From Legionella bononiensis (GTDB lineage: Bacteria > Pseudomonadota > Gammaproteobacteria > Legionellales > Legionellaceae), in contig NZ_JADOBG010000017.1 of assembly GCF_016786215.1 (NCBI RefSeq), positions 1 through 64,000 of the forward strand: DNA of 64,000 bases, written 5' to 3'. Below, in pieces: positions 45,929-58,397 of the stretch. Within the stretch, counting starts at the first letter, position 1, and every line of letters begins with the position of its first letter. The notes below the pieces were generated by a model. It had not been told where the DNA came from. It ran no database searches and saw nothing but the letters and a program-made list of their open reading frames with translations. The translations under genes and the position numbers were made by a program.

Positions 45929-47041
45929 CTATTGCCTTTGTTCATTATGGTTCGATTTCATTTTTTTATTTATGTACATGTTATTGTCAGCCAGATTTAG
46001 TAAGCTCTCTGCATTGGCTGCTTGATCCGGGTAAGTCGCTGTACCGATACTAATTGTACATATTAAGTCCATTTTTTTTATATGAAAGGGTTCAGAAAAT
46101 TCCTGATCTATCCGCTTGAATATAACATCGGATATTGAATCATTTGGTTTATGAGTGATAACTGCGGTAAATTCATCCCCGCCTAATCGGGCGATAATAT
46201 CTTTATTCCTAAAACAGTTTTGGAGTCTTTTTGCAACTTGTAATAACAGTATATCGCCTATTTCATGACCGTATTTATCATTTATTTTTTTAAATCCATC
46301 CAGATCCATAAAAAATAAAGTTACAGCGCTTTTTGTTGATTGAGACGAATCGAGAATATTTTGAAGGTGTGTATTAAAATACGCACGGTTCGGTAAATTG
46401 GTTAACGAATCATGAGTTGAAAGGTAATGAAATTTTTGTTTATCGGCATGGAGTAAGAAATTTTGCTCCTTTAATACGGCTTCATATAGTTTATTTTCTT
46501 TCAGTAAATTATATAGAACGGTAATTATGAGTAAAAAAATAAAAACATGATTTATATTTTCAATGAAGGGAAGATATTGTTCAGGTACCTGATATACAGG
46601 TGAAATATATTGGTAGATGAAGATTGTTACTATTGAAGCAGATAAGATACTGTAGAAAACTAATCCCTCAAGTCCTATTGTTGCAGCGGCGAGTATGGGC
46701 GATAGGTAGAACCATCCAAAATAGGAACTGGATATTCCACCTAAACATAAATTGCCAACCGTCATTATCAGCAGACATAAACTGTTAAGTATATGACCGC
46801 AAACGATAATGCTGTATTTCTTTTTAAGTAGTATCAAATTACACACAGTAACGCAGCTGGCAAAAAATAATGCATAGGCAATAATCCAAAAATGCAAATA
46901 TATATTAAGTGCGGTGAAATTGACGCCAATGATTAAGAGTTCAACAGTGATCATAGTTAATAGATGGTATTTTCTATCGTATTCACTGGGAAGAGACAGT
47001 TTAGTTTTATGTTTGATAACTTCCTTTTTAACCCGTGCCAT
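45929..47041 (-). CDS. Membrane-bound diguanylate cyclase (GGDEF)
   Basis: A 370-residue protein with about six hydrophobic helices (residues 28-185) followed by a GGDEF domain. The active site RLGGDEF is intact (near residue 288) and an RxxD inhibitory site (RNKD) lies five residues before it, so it should make cyclic di-GMP and be feedback-inhibited. DSLTNLPNRAYF near 212 opens the domain. No periplasmic sensor domain of size is seen. GAGG precedes the ATG. The 319-bp gap upstream (47042-47360) shows nothing I can name. Confidence 0.92.
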   Translation of the reverse strand: MARVKKEVIKHKTKLSLPSEYDRKYHLLTMITVELLIIGVNFTALNIYLHFWIIAYALFFASCVTVCNLILLKKKYSIIVCGHILNSLCLLIMTVGNLCLGGISSSYFGWFYLSPILAAATIGLEGLVFYSILSASIVTIFIYQYISPVYQVPEQYLPFIENINHVFIFLLIITVLYNLLKENKLYEAVLKEQNFLLHADKQKFHYLSTHDSLTNLPNRAYFNTHLQNILDSSQSTKSAVTLFFMDLDGFKKINDKYGHEIGDILLLQVAKRLQNCFRNKDIIARLGGDEFTAVITHKPNDSISDVIFKRIDQEFSEPFHIKKMDLICTISIGTATYPDQAANAESLLNLADNNMYINKKMKSNHNEQRQ

Positions 47042-47360
47042 TTAATGACCTCAGATCCTGGATACAAAAAGAGGTAAATTACCTCATATCAATAAGTACA
47101 GTATAGAATATTATTTGTATAGTAAGGTGTAATTAATTGTATGGCCGTTGGTCATTGGAATTGGCCTATAAATTTATGGCTCACTTGTTGTTCAAGACAG
47201 GACTTTTTTAAATACATGTTAAAACTAGTACTATCCCTGGAGTTGTCAGTTGAGAGCGTCCCAAACGGGAAGTAATCACTGACTCATGATCAGCTCATAA
47301 TTCCATTGTTTGGGTTAAAACACAACTTTAAAATCTTTTTATTTTGTTACTCTTTTATTT

Positions 47361-48452
47361 TTATACATTGAAGCGGAAGTGCATCACATCGCCATCACAT
47401 ACAATATAATCTTTCCCTTCCAGACGTAATTTCCCGGCCTCTTTGGCGCCCTGTTCGCCTCGACAGCTAATGAACGCTTCGTAAGCAATGACTTCTGCGC
47501 GGATAAAGCCTTTTTCAAAGTCTGTATGAATTACGCCAGCGGCTTGAGGTGCTGTTGCTCCCTTATGAATAGTCCAAGCTCTGACTTCTTTTACTCCAGC
47601 AGTGAAGTAGGTTTGTAACCCTAAAAGATCATAACCTGCTCTGATGACTTTGTTTAATCCTGGTTCGGTTAATCCCAAGTCTGCCATAAATTCTTTACGA
47701 TCAGCATCTTCCAATTCTACCAGTTCAGATTCAGTTGCCGCGCATAAGGCGACAATGCGTGCATTTTCTTCGGCAGCAAGTTTTTGCACCTTTTCCAGTA
47801 AAGGATTATTTTCATAACCATCATCATCAACATTAGCTATATAAAGCACAGGTTTTGCAGTGAGTAAAAACAGACGACGCGTTATTTGTTCTTCTTCAGA
47901 AGAAAGGCCTAAAGTTCGAACGGGATACCCAGCATCCAGATGAGCTTTGATTTTCTCGAGAGTCTTCATTTCAAAAATAGCTTCTTTATTCCCGCTTCTG
48001 CTGTTTTTTCCGGCTTTTAACATGGCTTTTTCAAGTGTTTCCATATCTGCTAAAGCAAGTTCCGTGTTAATCACTTCTATATCGCTGAGTGGATCAACGC
48101 GTCCTTCTACGTGGATTACATCTGAATTTTCAAAGCAACGTACTACATGAGCAATCGCGTCAGTTTCACGAATGTTCGCCAGAAATTGATTGCCCAACCC
48201 TTCACCACTGGAAGCGCCTTTAACCAATCCTGCAATATCGACAAATTGCATGGTTGCAGGTAGAGCCTGTTGTGGTTTTACGATCTCACTTAAGGCATCC
48301 AGACGTGGATCAGGTACAGTAACTATGCCCACATTAGGCTCAATGGTACAAAATGGGTAGTTAGCCGCTTCTATACCTGCTTTGGTCAGAGCGTTGAAAA
48401 GGGTTGACTTTCCAACGTTAGGTAAACCAACGATACCGCATTTAAATCCCAT
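47361..48452 (-). CDS. ychF: Redox-regulated ATPase/GTPase YchF
   Basis: A 363-residue Obg-superfamily protein with G1 [14 protein letters not shown] (residues 8-21), G3 [17 protein letters not shown] and the C-terminal TGS domain ([16 protein letters not shown] onward). YchF prefers ATP and associates with ribosomes in other bacteria. It is the third gene of rplY-pth-ychF, 66 bp after pth, the usual gammaproteobacterial order. GAGGTAG precedes the ATG. Confidence 0.97.
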   Translation of the reverse strand: MGFKCGIVGLPNVGKSTLFNALTKAGIEAANYPFCTIEPNVGIVTVPDPRLDALSEIVKPQQALPATMQFVDIAGLVKGASSGEGLGNQFLANIRETDAIAHVVRCFENSDVIHVEGRVDPLSDIEVINTELALADMETLEKAMLKAGKNSRSGNKEAIFEMKTLEKIKAHLDAGYPVRTLGLSSEEEQITRRLFLLTAKPVLYIANVDDDGYENNPLLEKVQKLAAEENARIVALCAATESELVELEDADRKEFMADLGLTEPGLNKVIRAGYDLLGLQTYFTAGVKEVRAWTIHKGATAPQAAGVIHTDFEKGFIRAEVIAYEAFISCRGEQGAKEAGKLRLEGKDYIVCDGDVMHFRFNV

Positions 48453-48518
48453 GTGTACTACCTCTTAGCTACGTTCTAAATTATTTTGCAATCGTGCAGA
48501 TTGGATGATTATTTAGAA

Positions 48519-49088
48519 TTAAGTGTTTAAATGATTCATTGCTCTGGCTATATCTCCAGACAATACCAAAGGCATGACTGCAATGCCTCTATCTATAGCG
48601 TCATAAATTTGCTGTCTATCATCGACTGAAGGTTTGCTCAGTACAAATTGATGTACCAAGTCTCTATGTCCAGGATGACCAATGCCAATTCGTAATCGGT
48701 GAAACTCACTACTTCCTAACTGCGTAATAATGTCTCTTAAACCATTGTGACCACCATGGCCACCACCGGTTTTTATTTTTATACGCCCTACAGGTAAGTC
48801 CAGTTCATCATGCACAACCATTATTTCTTCTGGTTGAATTCGATAAAATTGGCTGATTGCCCTAGTTGGCAATCCACTGTGGTTCATAAAAGTTAAGGGT
48901 AAAACCAATTTGCACAAATTGTGATTGATTTCCAGATCAGCAATTTCTGCCTGCATTTTTTTATCTAATTTATAATGCGCACTGTGTCGTTGCGCCAGAG
49001 AATTAACCAACCAACCACCAGCATTATGCCTTGTTTGTTCATAGGCAGAGCCTGGATTGCGTAAACCGATGATAAGTTTAATGGCCAT
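48519..49088 (-). CDS. pth: Peptidyl-tRNA hydrolase
   Basis: A 189-residue enzyme that frees peptides from prematurely released peptidyl-tRNA. The substrate-site motif YEQTRHNAGGW lies near residue 16 (catalytic histidine near 21), MVVHDELDLPVGRIKIK near 89 and GGHGGHNGLRDI near 108. It follows rplY by 132 bp and precedes ychF, consistent with a translation-linked operon. Confidence 0.97.
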   Translation of the reverse strand: MAIKLIIGLRNPGSAYEQTRHNAGGWLVNSLAQRHSAHYKLDKKMQAEIADLEINHNLCKLVLPLTFMNHSGLPTRAISQFYRIQPEEIMVVHDELDLPVGRIKIKTGGGHGGHNGLRDIITQLGSSEFHRLRIGIGHPGHRDLVHQFVLSKPSVDDRQQIYDAIDRGIAVMPLVLSGDIARAMNHLNT

Positions 49089-49220
49089 AGACTGTAATTT
49101 CTTAATATGTGTATCGGATTAATCGGGTAGCAGTTGAGCGTGTTTTCATGTACGTATCTTTACAGATAACCAGGTTGAATGAACTCTGGTTATCTGCAAG
49201 AAATTAAGCCAGAGTAAACC

Positions 49221-49877
49221 TTACTCTGCACTTTCCTCTTCATCAGTAGTAGGTACAGCAGAAGCAGGAACTGATGTTTCTTCTTCTTCAACCGAGCCGA
49301 CTTTAGGTGCATGAATACTCACGACAGGAGCGTCATGACTTCCGTCTGTAACATCAACAGTCAGATGAACGCCTTTAGGCAGTTTCAGATTGGATAAGTG
49401 AACTACATCATTCATTCCTACATCAGTCATATCCACTTCAATGAACTCAGGTAAGTCTTTAGCCTGACAACGAATTTCAACTTGCGTCATGGTGTGGTTA
49501 ATGATTCCACCTGCTTTTACGCCAGAAGATTTTTGTTCATTCGTGAAATGAATAGGAACGAGTTTGATTAGAATGTCTTTTGCAGAAACACGTTGTAAAT
49601 CCATATGCATTACGATTGGCTTGTATGGATGACGTTGTAATGCTTTCAAAATCACGTGTTCAACTTTACCGTCAACAGAAATATCAAAAACACTGGAGTA
49701 AATACTTTCAGTTTCCAAGGCTTTAATTACTTTATTGTGTAGAAAGTGGATTGATTTTGGTTTTTTATCGCCGCCATAGATTACAGCGGGAACTTTATTC
49801 TCAAGACGACGTAGGCGGCGGCTCGCACCTTTCCCCATATCCGTTCTTGATTCAGCTTCTAAAAGAATTGTTGACAT
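49221..49877 (-). CDS. rplY: 50S ribosomal protein L25 (general stress form, CTC)
   Basis: A 218-residue long form of L25, which binds 5S rRNA. The N-terminal L25 domain (EAESRTDMGKGASRRLRR) is followed by the TL5/CTC beta domain (VPIHFTNEQKSSGVKAGGI) and an acidic tail. ATG 49877 is chosen over the in-frame start at 49889 because GGAG lies 6 bases upstream. It heads the rplY-pth-ychF operon and is divergent from rplU across 208 bp. Confidence 0.95.
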   Translation of the reverse strand: MSTILLEAESRTDMGKGASRRLRRLENKVPAVIYGGDKKPKSIHFLHNKVIKALETESIYSSVFDISVDGKVEHVILKALQRHPYKPIVMHMDLQRVSAKDILIKLVPIHFTNEQKSSGVKAGGIINHTMTQVEIRCQAKDLPEFIEVDMTDVGMNDVVHLSNLKLPKGVHLTVDVTDGSHDAPVVSIHAPKVGSVEEEETSVPASAVPTTDEEESAE

Positions 49878-50085
49878 TATATACTCCAATAAATTTAAGG
49901 ATCCCTTATTTAATCCGCGACCAGATTAAATACCCGAATACTCACTAAAAATGAGTAATTTAACCGGGAAAGGGTGAAGAAGTATACAATATTTTAAAAT
50001 GAACTTGAAGTCATAGCCATAATTTCATAGAATATGGCACTTTATTGAAATTGTGATAGCCAATCAGGCGAGTTGGAGAATAGTT

Positions 50086-50397
50086 ATGTATGCGGTAATC
50101 AAGACTGGCGGTAAGCAATATACCGTAAAAGAAGGTGATGTTTTAAAAATTGAATTGCTGCCTGAAGATGTTGGCAATGAGATCAAATTTTCAGAAGTAC
50201 TGATGTTGGCAGATGGCGATAAAGTCGTGTGCGGCACTCCATTTATTGCTAAAGCAGTTGTTAAAGCTGAAGTACTTGATCATGGTCGTCACAAGAAAGT
50301 AAAAATTATTAAATTCCGTCGTCGTAAGCACCACATGAAACAAATGGGGCATAGACAATATTATTCGCAAGTTAAAATTACTGCGATAAGCAAGTAA
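50086..50397 (+). CDS. rplU: 50S ribosomal protein L21
   Basis: A 103-residue ribosomal protein starting MYAVIKTGGKQYTV, the canonical L21 N-terminus. ATG 50086 follows GGAGA; the upstream in-frame codon at 50053 is not needed. The C-terminal signature KFRRRKHHMKQMGHRQYYS is intact. It leads the rplU-rpmA pair. Confidence 0.98.
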   Translation: MYAVIKTGGKQYTVKEGDVLKIELLPEDVGNEIKFSEVLMLADGDKVVCGTPFIAKAVVKAEVLDHGRHKKVKIIKFRRRKHHMKQMGHRQYYSQVKITAISK

Positions 50398-50409
50398 GAG
50401 GGGATAGCA

Positions 50410-50688
50410 ATGGCTCATAAGAAGGCAGGTGGTAGTACTCGTAATGGCCGCGATTCGAATCCAAAGTTTCTTGGTGTAAAGCGTTTCGGTGGTCAATTTG
50501 TAAATGCGGGTGAAATTATTGTAAGACAACGTGGTACACGTTTCCATCCTGGAACAGGAGTTGGTTGTGGCCGTGATCATACTCTGTATGCCCTGGTTGA
50601 AGGTTTGGTACAATTTACCGTCAAGGGTGAAAAGAATCGCAAATACGTTACGATAGTTGCCGAACAAAAAGAAGAAGCTGCAAGTTAA
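50410..50688 (+). CDS. rpmA: 50S ribosomal protein L27
   Basis: A 92-residue ribosomal protein that reaches toward the peptidyl-transferase centre. It begins [16 protein letters not shown], the form without a cleaved N-terminal extension, and carries the family motif [21 protein letters not shown] precedes the ATG. It lies 12 bp after rplU. Confidence 0.98.
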   Translation: MAHKKAGGSTRNGRDSNPKFLGVKRFGGQFVNAGEIIVRQRGTRFHPGTGVGCGRDHTLYALVEGLVQFTVKGEKNRKYVTIVAEQKEEAAS

Positions 50689-50836
50689 TTTGCATCAGTA
50701 CATCATTATCTGTAAGAAGATTGCGGAACTTTAGATGTATTAAAAAGTGATTTCAGTATATAGGATATAGCAAATTGTTTGTAGTACCTATTTTTGATGG
50801 TATCTAGAACGTTACGATATTTGTCATCCAGTTTAT

Positions 50837-52956
<2,120 letters not shown>

Positions 52957-53086
52957 TTATTTTTCCAATGTTAAAATTGATAATTAGAATTCTATAGCAG
53001 AATTTAAAAAATAAGTAATAATTATTAACAGGAGGTTGACATTTAGGGGCTGGTTGGGTAATTACTAAATCAAGATTTTTATTTCA

Positions 53087-53207
53087 GGACTTATGAAAAG
53101 CTCCCAATCTCAAAGTTAAATGGAATTTTTAATCGGGTCATTTAGATTATCTAAACTACCTTTTTAAAAATTTAAGTTACCTTGATCTTGGGTTTTTGCG
53201 TAGTTCC
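53087..53207. mobile_element. Decayed MITE-like element
   Basis: GGACTTATGAAAAGCTCCCAA at one end faces TTGGGTTTTTGCGTAGTTCC at the other, over 121 bp. The ends match those of the element at 37005-37215 with several changes and a shorter middle. It sits in the 409-bp gap 52957-53365, upstream of phhA; the remainder includes a partial repeat near 53228 (GTCATCCCGAAAGC). Confidence 0.5.
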
Positions 53208-53365
53208 TGTATTTATCTCCCTAAGTTGTCATCCCGAAAGCATCTTGGGTTTTCTCCAGTGTGTGACAGAGATTATTCTTAATACCGAGAATTTAGCCAC
53301 ATTGTGTAGCGGTTGGATGGACAATATCTGGTGTAGTTGAAATATAAATGAGTGAAGGAGAAGTT

Positions 53366-54184
53366 ATGGTGTTTGAAAGTCGTTATGTTGCACATGTTCC
53401 TAACGCTCAGGGTATAGTAAATTATTCGACAGAAGAAAACAGAATCTGGAATATATTATTTGAAAGACAAATGAAATTATTACCAGGTAGAGCCTGTGAT
53501 GAGTTTTTGGCTGGTTTAACTACTTTGGGAATCACTGCGAATGCAATTCCTCAACTTCCTGAAGTGAGCCAAAAATTAAAGGAAAAAACAGGATGGCAGG
53601 TAGCTCCGGTCGCTGCATTGATTTCAGCACGAGAGTTCTTTGAGCTTTTGTCAAATAAATACTTTCCTGCAGCCACTTTTATACGCTGCCAAGAAGAATT
53701 GGATTATGTACAGGAACCCGATATATTCCATGAAATTTTTGGCCATTGCCCTATGTTAACTGACAAGGTATACGCTGATTTTATTCATGATTATGCCTGT
53801 AAGGTTTTAACCTTTCCAGAGGCTGATTGGCCTTTATTGCAACGTATGTTCTGGTTTACAGTTGAGTTCGGTTTGATTCATACATCGAAAGGTTTAAGAG
53901 CTTATGGCGGAGGAATTTTATCGTCCATTAGTGAAACCGTTTATAGTGTAGAAAGCGATATTCCTCTTCGTGTTCGGTTTGAACCTGTTGCCGCATTTCG
54001 AATGCCCTATCGAATTGATATGCTACAGCCGGTTTACTTTGTTATAGATGATTATCAGACCTTATATACTTTTGTATCGTCTAACATCAATGAATTATTG
54101 GAACGAACACGACAGCTAGGAGAGTATCCTCCCTTTTTTGAAGTGGATCCTGATAATCCGAATATTCATATCAGAGCCTGTTAG
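53366..54184 (+). CDS. phhA: Phenylalanine 4-hydroxylase
   Basis: A 272-residue iron- and pterin-dependent enzyme that converts phenylalanine to tyrosine. The iron ligands are His122 and His127 in HEIFGHCPML and Glu167 in TVEFGLI. In L. pneumophila the enzyme supports pyomelanin formation and thereby iron acquisition. ATG 53366 is preferred because AAGGAG lies 5 bases upstream; the in-frame ATG 53348 would place that site inside the gene. No pterin-recycling gene is adjacent. Confidence 0.96.
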   Translation: MVFESRYVAHVPNAQGIVNYSTEENRIWNILFERQMKLLPGRACDEFLAGLTTLGITANAIPQLPEVSQKLKEKTGWQVAPVAALISAREFFELLSNKYFPAATFIRCQEELDYVQEPDIFHEIFGHCPMLTDKVYADFIHDYACKVLTFPEADWPLLQRMFWFTVEFGLIHTSKGLRAYGGGILSSISETVYSVESDIPLRVRFEPVAAFRMPYRIDMLQPVYFVIDDYQTLYTFVSSNINELLERTRQLGEYPPFFEVDPDNPNIHIRAC

Positions 54185-54240
54185 CAGGGGTCTCAGTTCA
54201 TGATATGGAGTAGAGAGTAACGTTGTAATTTTTTAATAAC

Positions 54241-54335
54241 TACGGAAAACGTCATTCCGAACGCGGGGTGGGAACTCCTGAACGTGATGCCCTCCTGCAT
54301 CACTATGTTCGGCAAGATCCTATTTCCCTGACTTA
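54241..54335. repeat. Degenerate intergenic repeat before letA
   Basis: GTCATTCCGAACGCGGGGTG and the following GGGAACTCC resemble the GTCATCCCGAATGCAATGAG..GGGATCTCC arm of the 1-271 repeats in altered form. It lies in the 288-bp gap 54185-54472 upstream of letA. No other structure is clear. Confidence 0.45.
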
Positions 54336-54472
54336 TTGAGAATTTACTGACGCTTTTTGTATCGGTTACGAAGCATAAGGAATAGGCTGTCTATGTATTG
54401 TAATGATAGAAGAGTCTTGTTAACATCGACCAACACACTTTGTTCATTGACTGGTTGGTCAAGGAGCATCAT

Positions 54473-55132
54473 TTGATTAAAGTATTAATTGTTGATGACC
54501 ATGCATTGGTTAGAATGGGTATTCGACGATTGCTTGAAGACATGTCGGATGTAGATGTAGTTGCGGATGCTGAGAGCGGTGAGCAGGCCTTGGCATTTGT
54601 CAAAACTCATAACCCTGATGTAGTTCTTTTAGATATGAAGATGCCTGGAATTGACGGTTGGGAAGTTACTCGTCGCTTAAAAAAATCAAATCCTCACATA
54701 AAGGTCATTGCGGTGACTGCAATGTGTACAGATCCTCTGCCTACCCGCGTTTTGCAATTAGGTGCCATGGGGTATCTGACTAAAGAGTCAGGAGCTGAAG
54801 AAATGGCAGCTGCAATCCGTAAAGTAGCTAAAGGTGAAAAGTACCTTAGTGCCGAAATTGCTCAAAAAATGGCAATTAATAGTCTGCAGGATGCTCAGGA
54901 CTCGCCCTTTGATATGTTGTCAGAGCGAGAAATGCAAGTCATGCTGATGATTACCAGCGGGATGAATGTGCAGGATATAGCAGATCGTTTGTTTTTAAGC
55001 AGCAAAACCATCAATGGTTACAGATATCGTATGTTTGAAAAGTTAGGAATAAAAAACGATGTGGAGCTTACCTATTTGGCGATGAAACACAGAGTCATTG
55101 AACATCCTAATGATATAATTCAAGATGATTAA
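54473..55132 (+). CDS. letA: Response regulator LetA (GacA/UvrY family)
   Basis: A 219-residue NarL/LuxR-type response regulator. The receiver has the DD pair at 8-9, phosphoacceptor Asp54 in LLDMKMPG and the switch lysine in LTKES; the C-terminal helix-turn-helix starts LSEREMQVML. LetA with sensor LetS turns on RsmY/RsmZ RNAs and the transmissive phase of Legionella. TTG 54473 is chosen: AAGGAG lies 6 bases upstream and the product then begins like other GacA proteins (IKVLIVDDH). It is followed by uvrC, the conserved gacA-uvrC order. Confidence 0.95.
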   Translation: MIKVLIVDDHALVRMGIRRLLEDMSDVDVVADAESGEQALAFVKTHNPDVVLLDMKMPGIDGWEVTRRLKKSNPHIKVIAVTAMCTDPLPTRVLQLGAMGYLTKESGAEEMAAAIRKVAKGEKYLSAEIAQKMAINSLQDAQDSPFDMLSEREMQVMLMITSGMNVQDIADRLFLSSKTINGYRYRMFEKLGIKNDVELTYLAMKHRVIEHPNDIIQDD

Positions 55133-55249
55133 ACTGGAAATTCGACGCAAATTTTGTAACGGAACTCCGGTTTAATTGTGTTTTAAAGTAGCAACAAAGT
55201 CCCTCAGAATACGCTATGATGCTATATAATTATCTAATTTTTGTAGTTT

Positions 55250-57106
55250 ATGAATATTAAGCAGCCTTCCGCTGAGTTAACTCTATTTCTTAGTAAACTA
55301 CCTGGTGATCCGGGTATTTATCGCATGCTTGATGAGGCAGGTACGGTTTTATATGTAGGTAAAGCGTCCAATCTTAAAAAGAGAGTGAGTAGTTATTTTA
55401 GTAAACAGAATACGGCGGTTAAAACACGATCCCTGGTAAGTCAAATTGCATCAATTGAAATTTCAGTAACCAGAAGTGAGACAGAAGCATTATTACTGGA
55501 AAGTAATCTTATAAAATCGTTAAGACCAAAATACAATATATTGCTTCGTGATGATAAGTCCTATCCCTACATTCATATTTCGAGTCATCCTGAATTTCCT
55601 CGTATTGAAAGTTATCGAAGTAAAAAAAAGCCAGTATCTGGTCTTTTTTTTGGCCCATACCCCAATGGCACTGCAGTAAAAGATACCATTCTGACCATAC
55701 AAAAAGTATTCAAGATTCGAAATTGTCGGGACAGTTATTTCAATGCCCGTTCACGTCCTTGTTTGCAATATCAGATTAAACGTTGTACTGCACCTTGTGT
55801 CGCATATATAAGTCCTGAAGCTTATCGACAGTCCGTAGATGATGCCATGCGATTTTTGCAGGGTAAGTGTCAGATAATCCTGGATGAACTGACGGAACGT
55901 ATGGAACAAGCCGTTGATCAGCTTAATTTTGAAGCGGCTGCAGTATTTCGTGATCAGATTAAAAATCTACGGCTGGTACAGGAGCAGCAAGCAGTGGTTC
56001 AGCTCAAAGGAGATGCCGATGTAATCGCCATCGAAGTACGCCCCGGTTTTGCCTGTATTCAGTGCGTTACGATTCGAGAAGGACAGGTATTAGCCAGTCG
56101 AAGTTTTTTTCCTTCAGTACCCAATAAGGGATTGAATGAGGAACTGGATGCTGAGGAGTTATGGCAACAAACATTTGAAGCCTTTGTTGGTTTTTACTAT
56201 TTGGATTCCGTTGATAGAATCCCTGCTTTAATTATTACGAACAAAACTCTGTTGGATCATCATTCTTTAGAGGAAGTGCTGACTGATAAACGGGGTAAAT
56301 CCTGTACGATACAAATTAATCCGCGCGGTATTAAATCCCGATGGATGGATTTTGCTGTAAACAATCTCCGAATCTCTATAGCAGAATACGTCAGTCAACA
56401 CTCTACGATTAAGTCCAGATATCAGGCTTTGGAGAAATTATTATCGCTTGAAAAGCACATCGAGCGAATGGAATGTTTCGATATAAGTCATACCCAGGGA
56501 GAGGCAACTATAGCGTCCTGTGTGGTTTTTGATGAAGAGGGGCCATGTACTAAAGAATACAGGCGATTTAATATTGAGGGGATAACACCTGGTGATGATT
56601 ATGCTGCCATGGAGCAAGCCGTTACGCGAAGATTCAAACGATTAATAGAAGCTCAATCATTACCTGATGTATTAATCATTGATGGTGGAAAGGGGCAGGT
56701 TGCCGTGGTAAAACGGGTTTTAGAGTCCTTGAAGGTACATGATATGATTTTGTTGGGTGTTGCAAAAGGGCCATCCCGTAAAGCCGGTTGGGAAAAACTG
56801 ATTTTGGTTAATGAAGATCGAGAGTTTACCTTACCTGAGGATTCAAAAGCACTGCATCTCCTCCAACATATTCGGGATGAAGCACATCGATTTGCGATCA
56901 CGGCTCATCGTAAAAAAAGACAAAAAGCCCGACTCGATTCTACCCTTGAGAGCATTGAGGGAGTAGGCGCAAAACGCCGACAGGCATTACTGCATCGATT
57001 TGGTGGTTTACGGGAATTGTCCAAAGCATCCATAGAAGAAATCAGCAAGGTTCAGGGCATCAGTGAACATTTAGCGATGCGGATTTATCAGTATTTTCAT
57101 GGTTAA
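55250..57106 (+). CDS. uvrC: UvrABC excinuclease subunit C
   Basis: A 618-residue nucleotide-excision repair nuclease that makes both cuts around a lesion with UvrB. It has the GIY-YIG domain ([23 protein letters not shown]), the cysteine cluster [13 protein letters not shown], a UVR helix near residue 205, the RNase-H-like core ([15 protein letters not shown]) and the C-terminal helix-hairpin-helix pair ([22 protein letters not shown]). It lies 117 bp after letA. The ribosome site is weak. Confidence 0.97.
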   Translation: MNIKQPSAELTLFLSKLPGDPGIYRMLDEAGTVLYVGKASNLKKRVSSYFSKQNTAVKTRSLVSQIASIEISVTRSETEALLLESNLIKSLRPKYNILLRDDKSYPYIHISSHPEFPRIESYRSKKKPVSGLFFGPYPNGTAVKDTILTIQKVFKIRNCRDSYFNARSRPCLQYQIKRCTAPCVAYISPEAYRQSVDDAMRFLQGKCQIILDELTERMEQAVDQLNFEAAAVFRDQIKNLRLVQEQQAVVQLKGDADVIAIEVRPGFACIQCVTIREGQVLASRSFFPSVPNKGLNEELDAEELWQQTFEAFVGFYYLDSVDRIPALIITNKTLLDHHSLEEVLTDKRGKSCTIQINPRGIKSRWMDFAVNNLRISIAEYVSQHSTIKSRYQALEKLLSLEKHIERMECFDISHTQGEATIASCVVFDEEGPCTKEYRRFNIEGITPGDDYAAMEQAVTRRFKRLIEAQSLPDVLIIDGGKGQVAVVKRVLESLKVHDMILLGVAKGPSRKAGWEKLILVNEDREFTLPEDSKALHLLQHIRDEAHRFAITAHRKKRQKARLDSTLESIEGVGAKRRQALLHRFGGLRELSKASIEEISKVQGISEHLAMRIYQYFHG

Positions 57107-57125
57107 CCCGCTGGACAGTATGCTA

Positions 57126-58301
57126 TCAACCGCCCAATTTAGGTTTATCGTGCTGATCCTGAGCATCATGAGATTTATCAGAATTAGAGGGCGTATTTTC
57201 TTTTTTTGCAGGTAAGGGATTAAAGAAGTTCAGCAAGCTTCCAATGATATGCCCAAAGATGGTATCCGATGAAGTAAAGCGTTTAACTTGACTCACGGGT
57301 TCATCAACAGATATTAAAATTTTATCGATATAGGTATGACAATCATTGATGCCTACTTCGTAACGATTATAAAATTTTAATATATTACTAAGACGAACTT
57401 CATATTGTTCTTGTAAAATTTTGTGCATGGAAAGCATCCTGATTAACTGTTCTCCTGTAGTTTCTCTGGATTCTTGTTGGGAAAATTCTGTTACATCATT
57501 AGATGGTATTCCTAGCTCTATAAGTTTGGGCTTATCAACAACATCATTGATTGTAAATTTAATGAAACTATGGTGACCCAGCGAGCCTTTTAATTTGGGA
57601 CTTAAAAATTCAGCTTCGATTCCCAAAATTTCATATTTTTGTTTTGTTTTCAAGAACGCGTTAAACTGTTCTGCATCACCGGAAAAATACTCCTTCAGAA
57701 CCTCATCTTTTATCTCCTCCATGTAATCATGGTTTATAGAGGTAAATAGAGATTCAAATGAAGTTTCCAGTTTCCTGACTGCATGTCGGATAAGTCGAGT
57801 TTCACCTTCTTTAAGTAGCGAGTGAGGAGCGCGGTTACCTATAACAAGTCCAACAATGAATCCCGTGAATGCTCCTATGAATAAACCCGTAGGTAATCGG
57901 AAATTCTTAATATCGCTAAGGGTTAACGAAATGGATCCTACCACAGCGCCAATAATACCGGTGACTAAACCAATTATAAATCCACCAAGGTTCAGAAGCG
58001 CTTGTCTGGATTTATATAAGATACCATTTGCCCCCGTTTCCTTAATCAATGCACTGTAATTTATTGAAATTTGTTTTATGGCTTCAAATCGCTCTTTTAA
58101 GGATAACTCAGCATTTTTAATGTCGTTTATATTTTTAATAAGTGAAATTAATTGACGCGCGATAGGTTCAAGTTGTTCTGCAGAACGATCTGATGTCGCG
58201 AGATTCTCAAAGAGAGGCAATAAATAATATTTACCTTCGAATTCATTGCAACTATCAATTAATAGTTTTAATTCTTTTTGTGTTTCAGAATGTAATGACA
58301 C
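57126..58301 (-). CDS. Glycine-rich membrane-hairpin protein, effector candidate
   Basis: A 391-residue protein without a signal peptide. Residues about 103-157 form two glycine-rich hydrophobic segments (GGFIIGLVTGIIGAVVG; GLFIGAFTGFIVGLVIG) joined by a polar loop, with helical soluble parts on either side and a hydrophilic tail (KSHDAQDQHDKPK). It starts at GTG with AAGGA 8 bases upstream. The layout resembles the 967-residue protein at 30412-33315. Together with the adjacent glycosyltransferase it forms an accessory block between uvrC and lcl. No enzymatic motif is seen. Confidence 0.65.
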   Translation of the reverse strand: MSLHSETQKELKLLIDSCNEFEGKYYLLPLFENLATSDRSAEQLEPIARQLISLIKNINDIKNAELSLKERFEAIKQISINYSALIKETGANGILYKSRQALLNLGGFIIGLVTGIIGAVVGSISLTLSDIKNFRLPTGLFIGAFTGFIVGLVIGNRAPHSLLKEGETRLIRHAVRKLETSFESLFTSINHDYMEEIKDEVLKEYFSGDAEQFNAFLKTKQKYEILGIEAEFLSPKLKGSLGHHSFIKFTINDVVDKPKLIELGIPSNDVTEFSQQESRETTGEQLIRMLSMHKILQEQYEVRLSNILKFYNRYEVGINDCHTYIDKILISVDEPVSQVKRFTSSDTIFGHIIGSLLNFFNPLPAKKENTPSNSDKSHDAQDQHDKPKLGG

Positions 58302-58397
58302 GATAGAGTTCCTTGGTAAAATTACAGTAATTTATTCTTATGAGTTTAGACAATCCTGTTATAATGCGCTCAAACAGGATTGAATCAGTATTTATTG

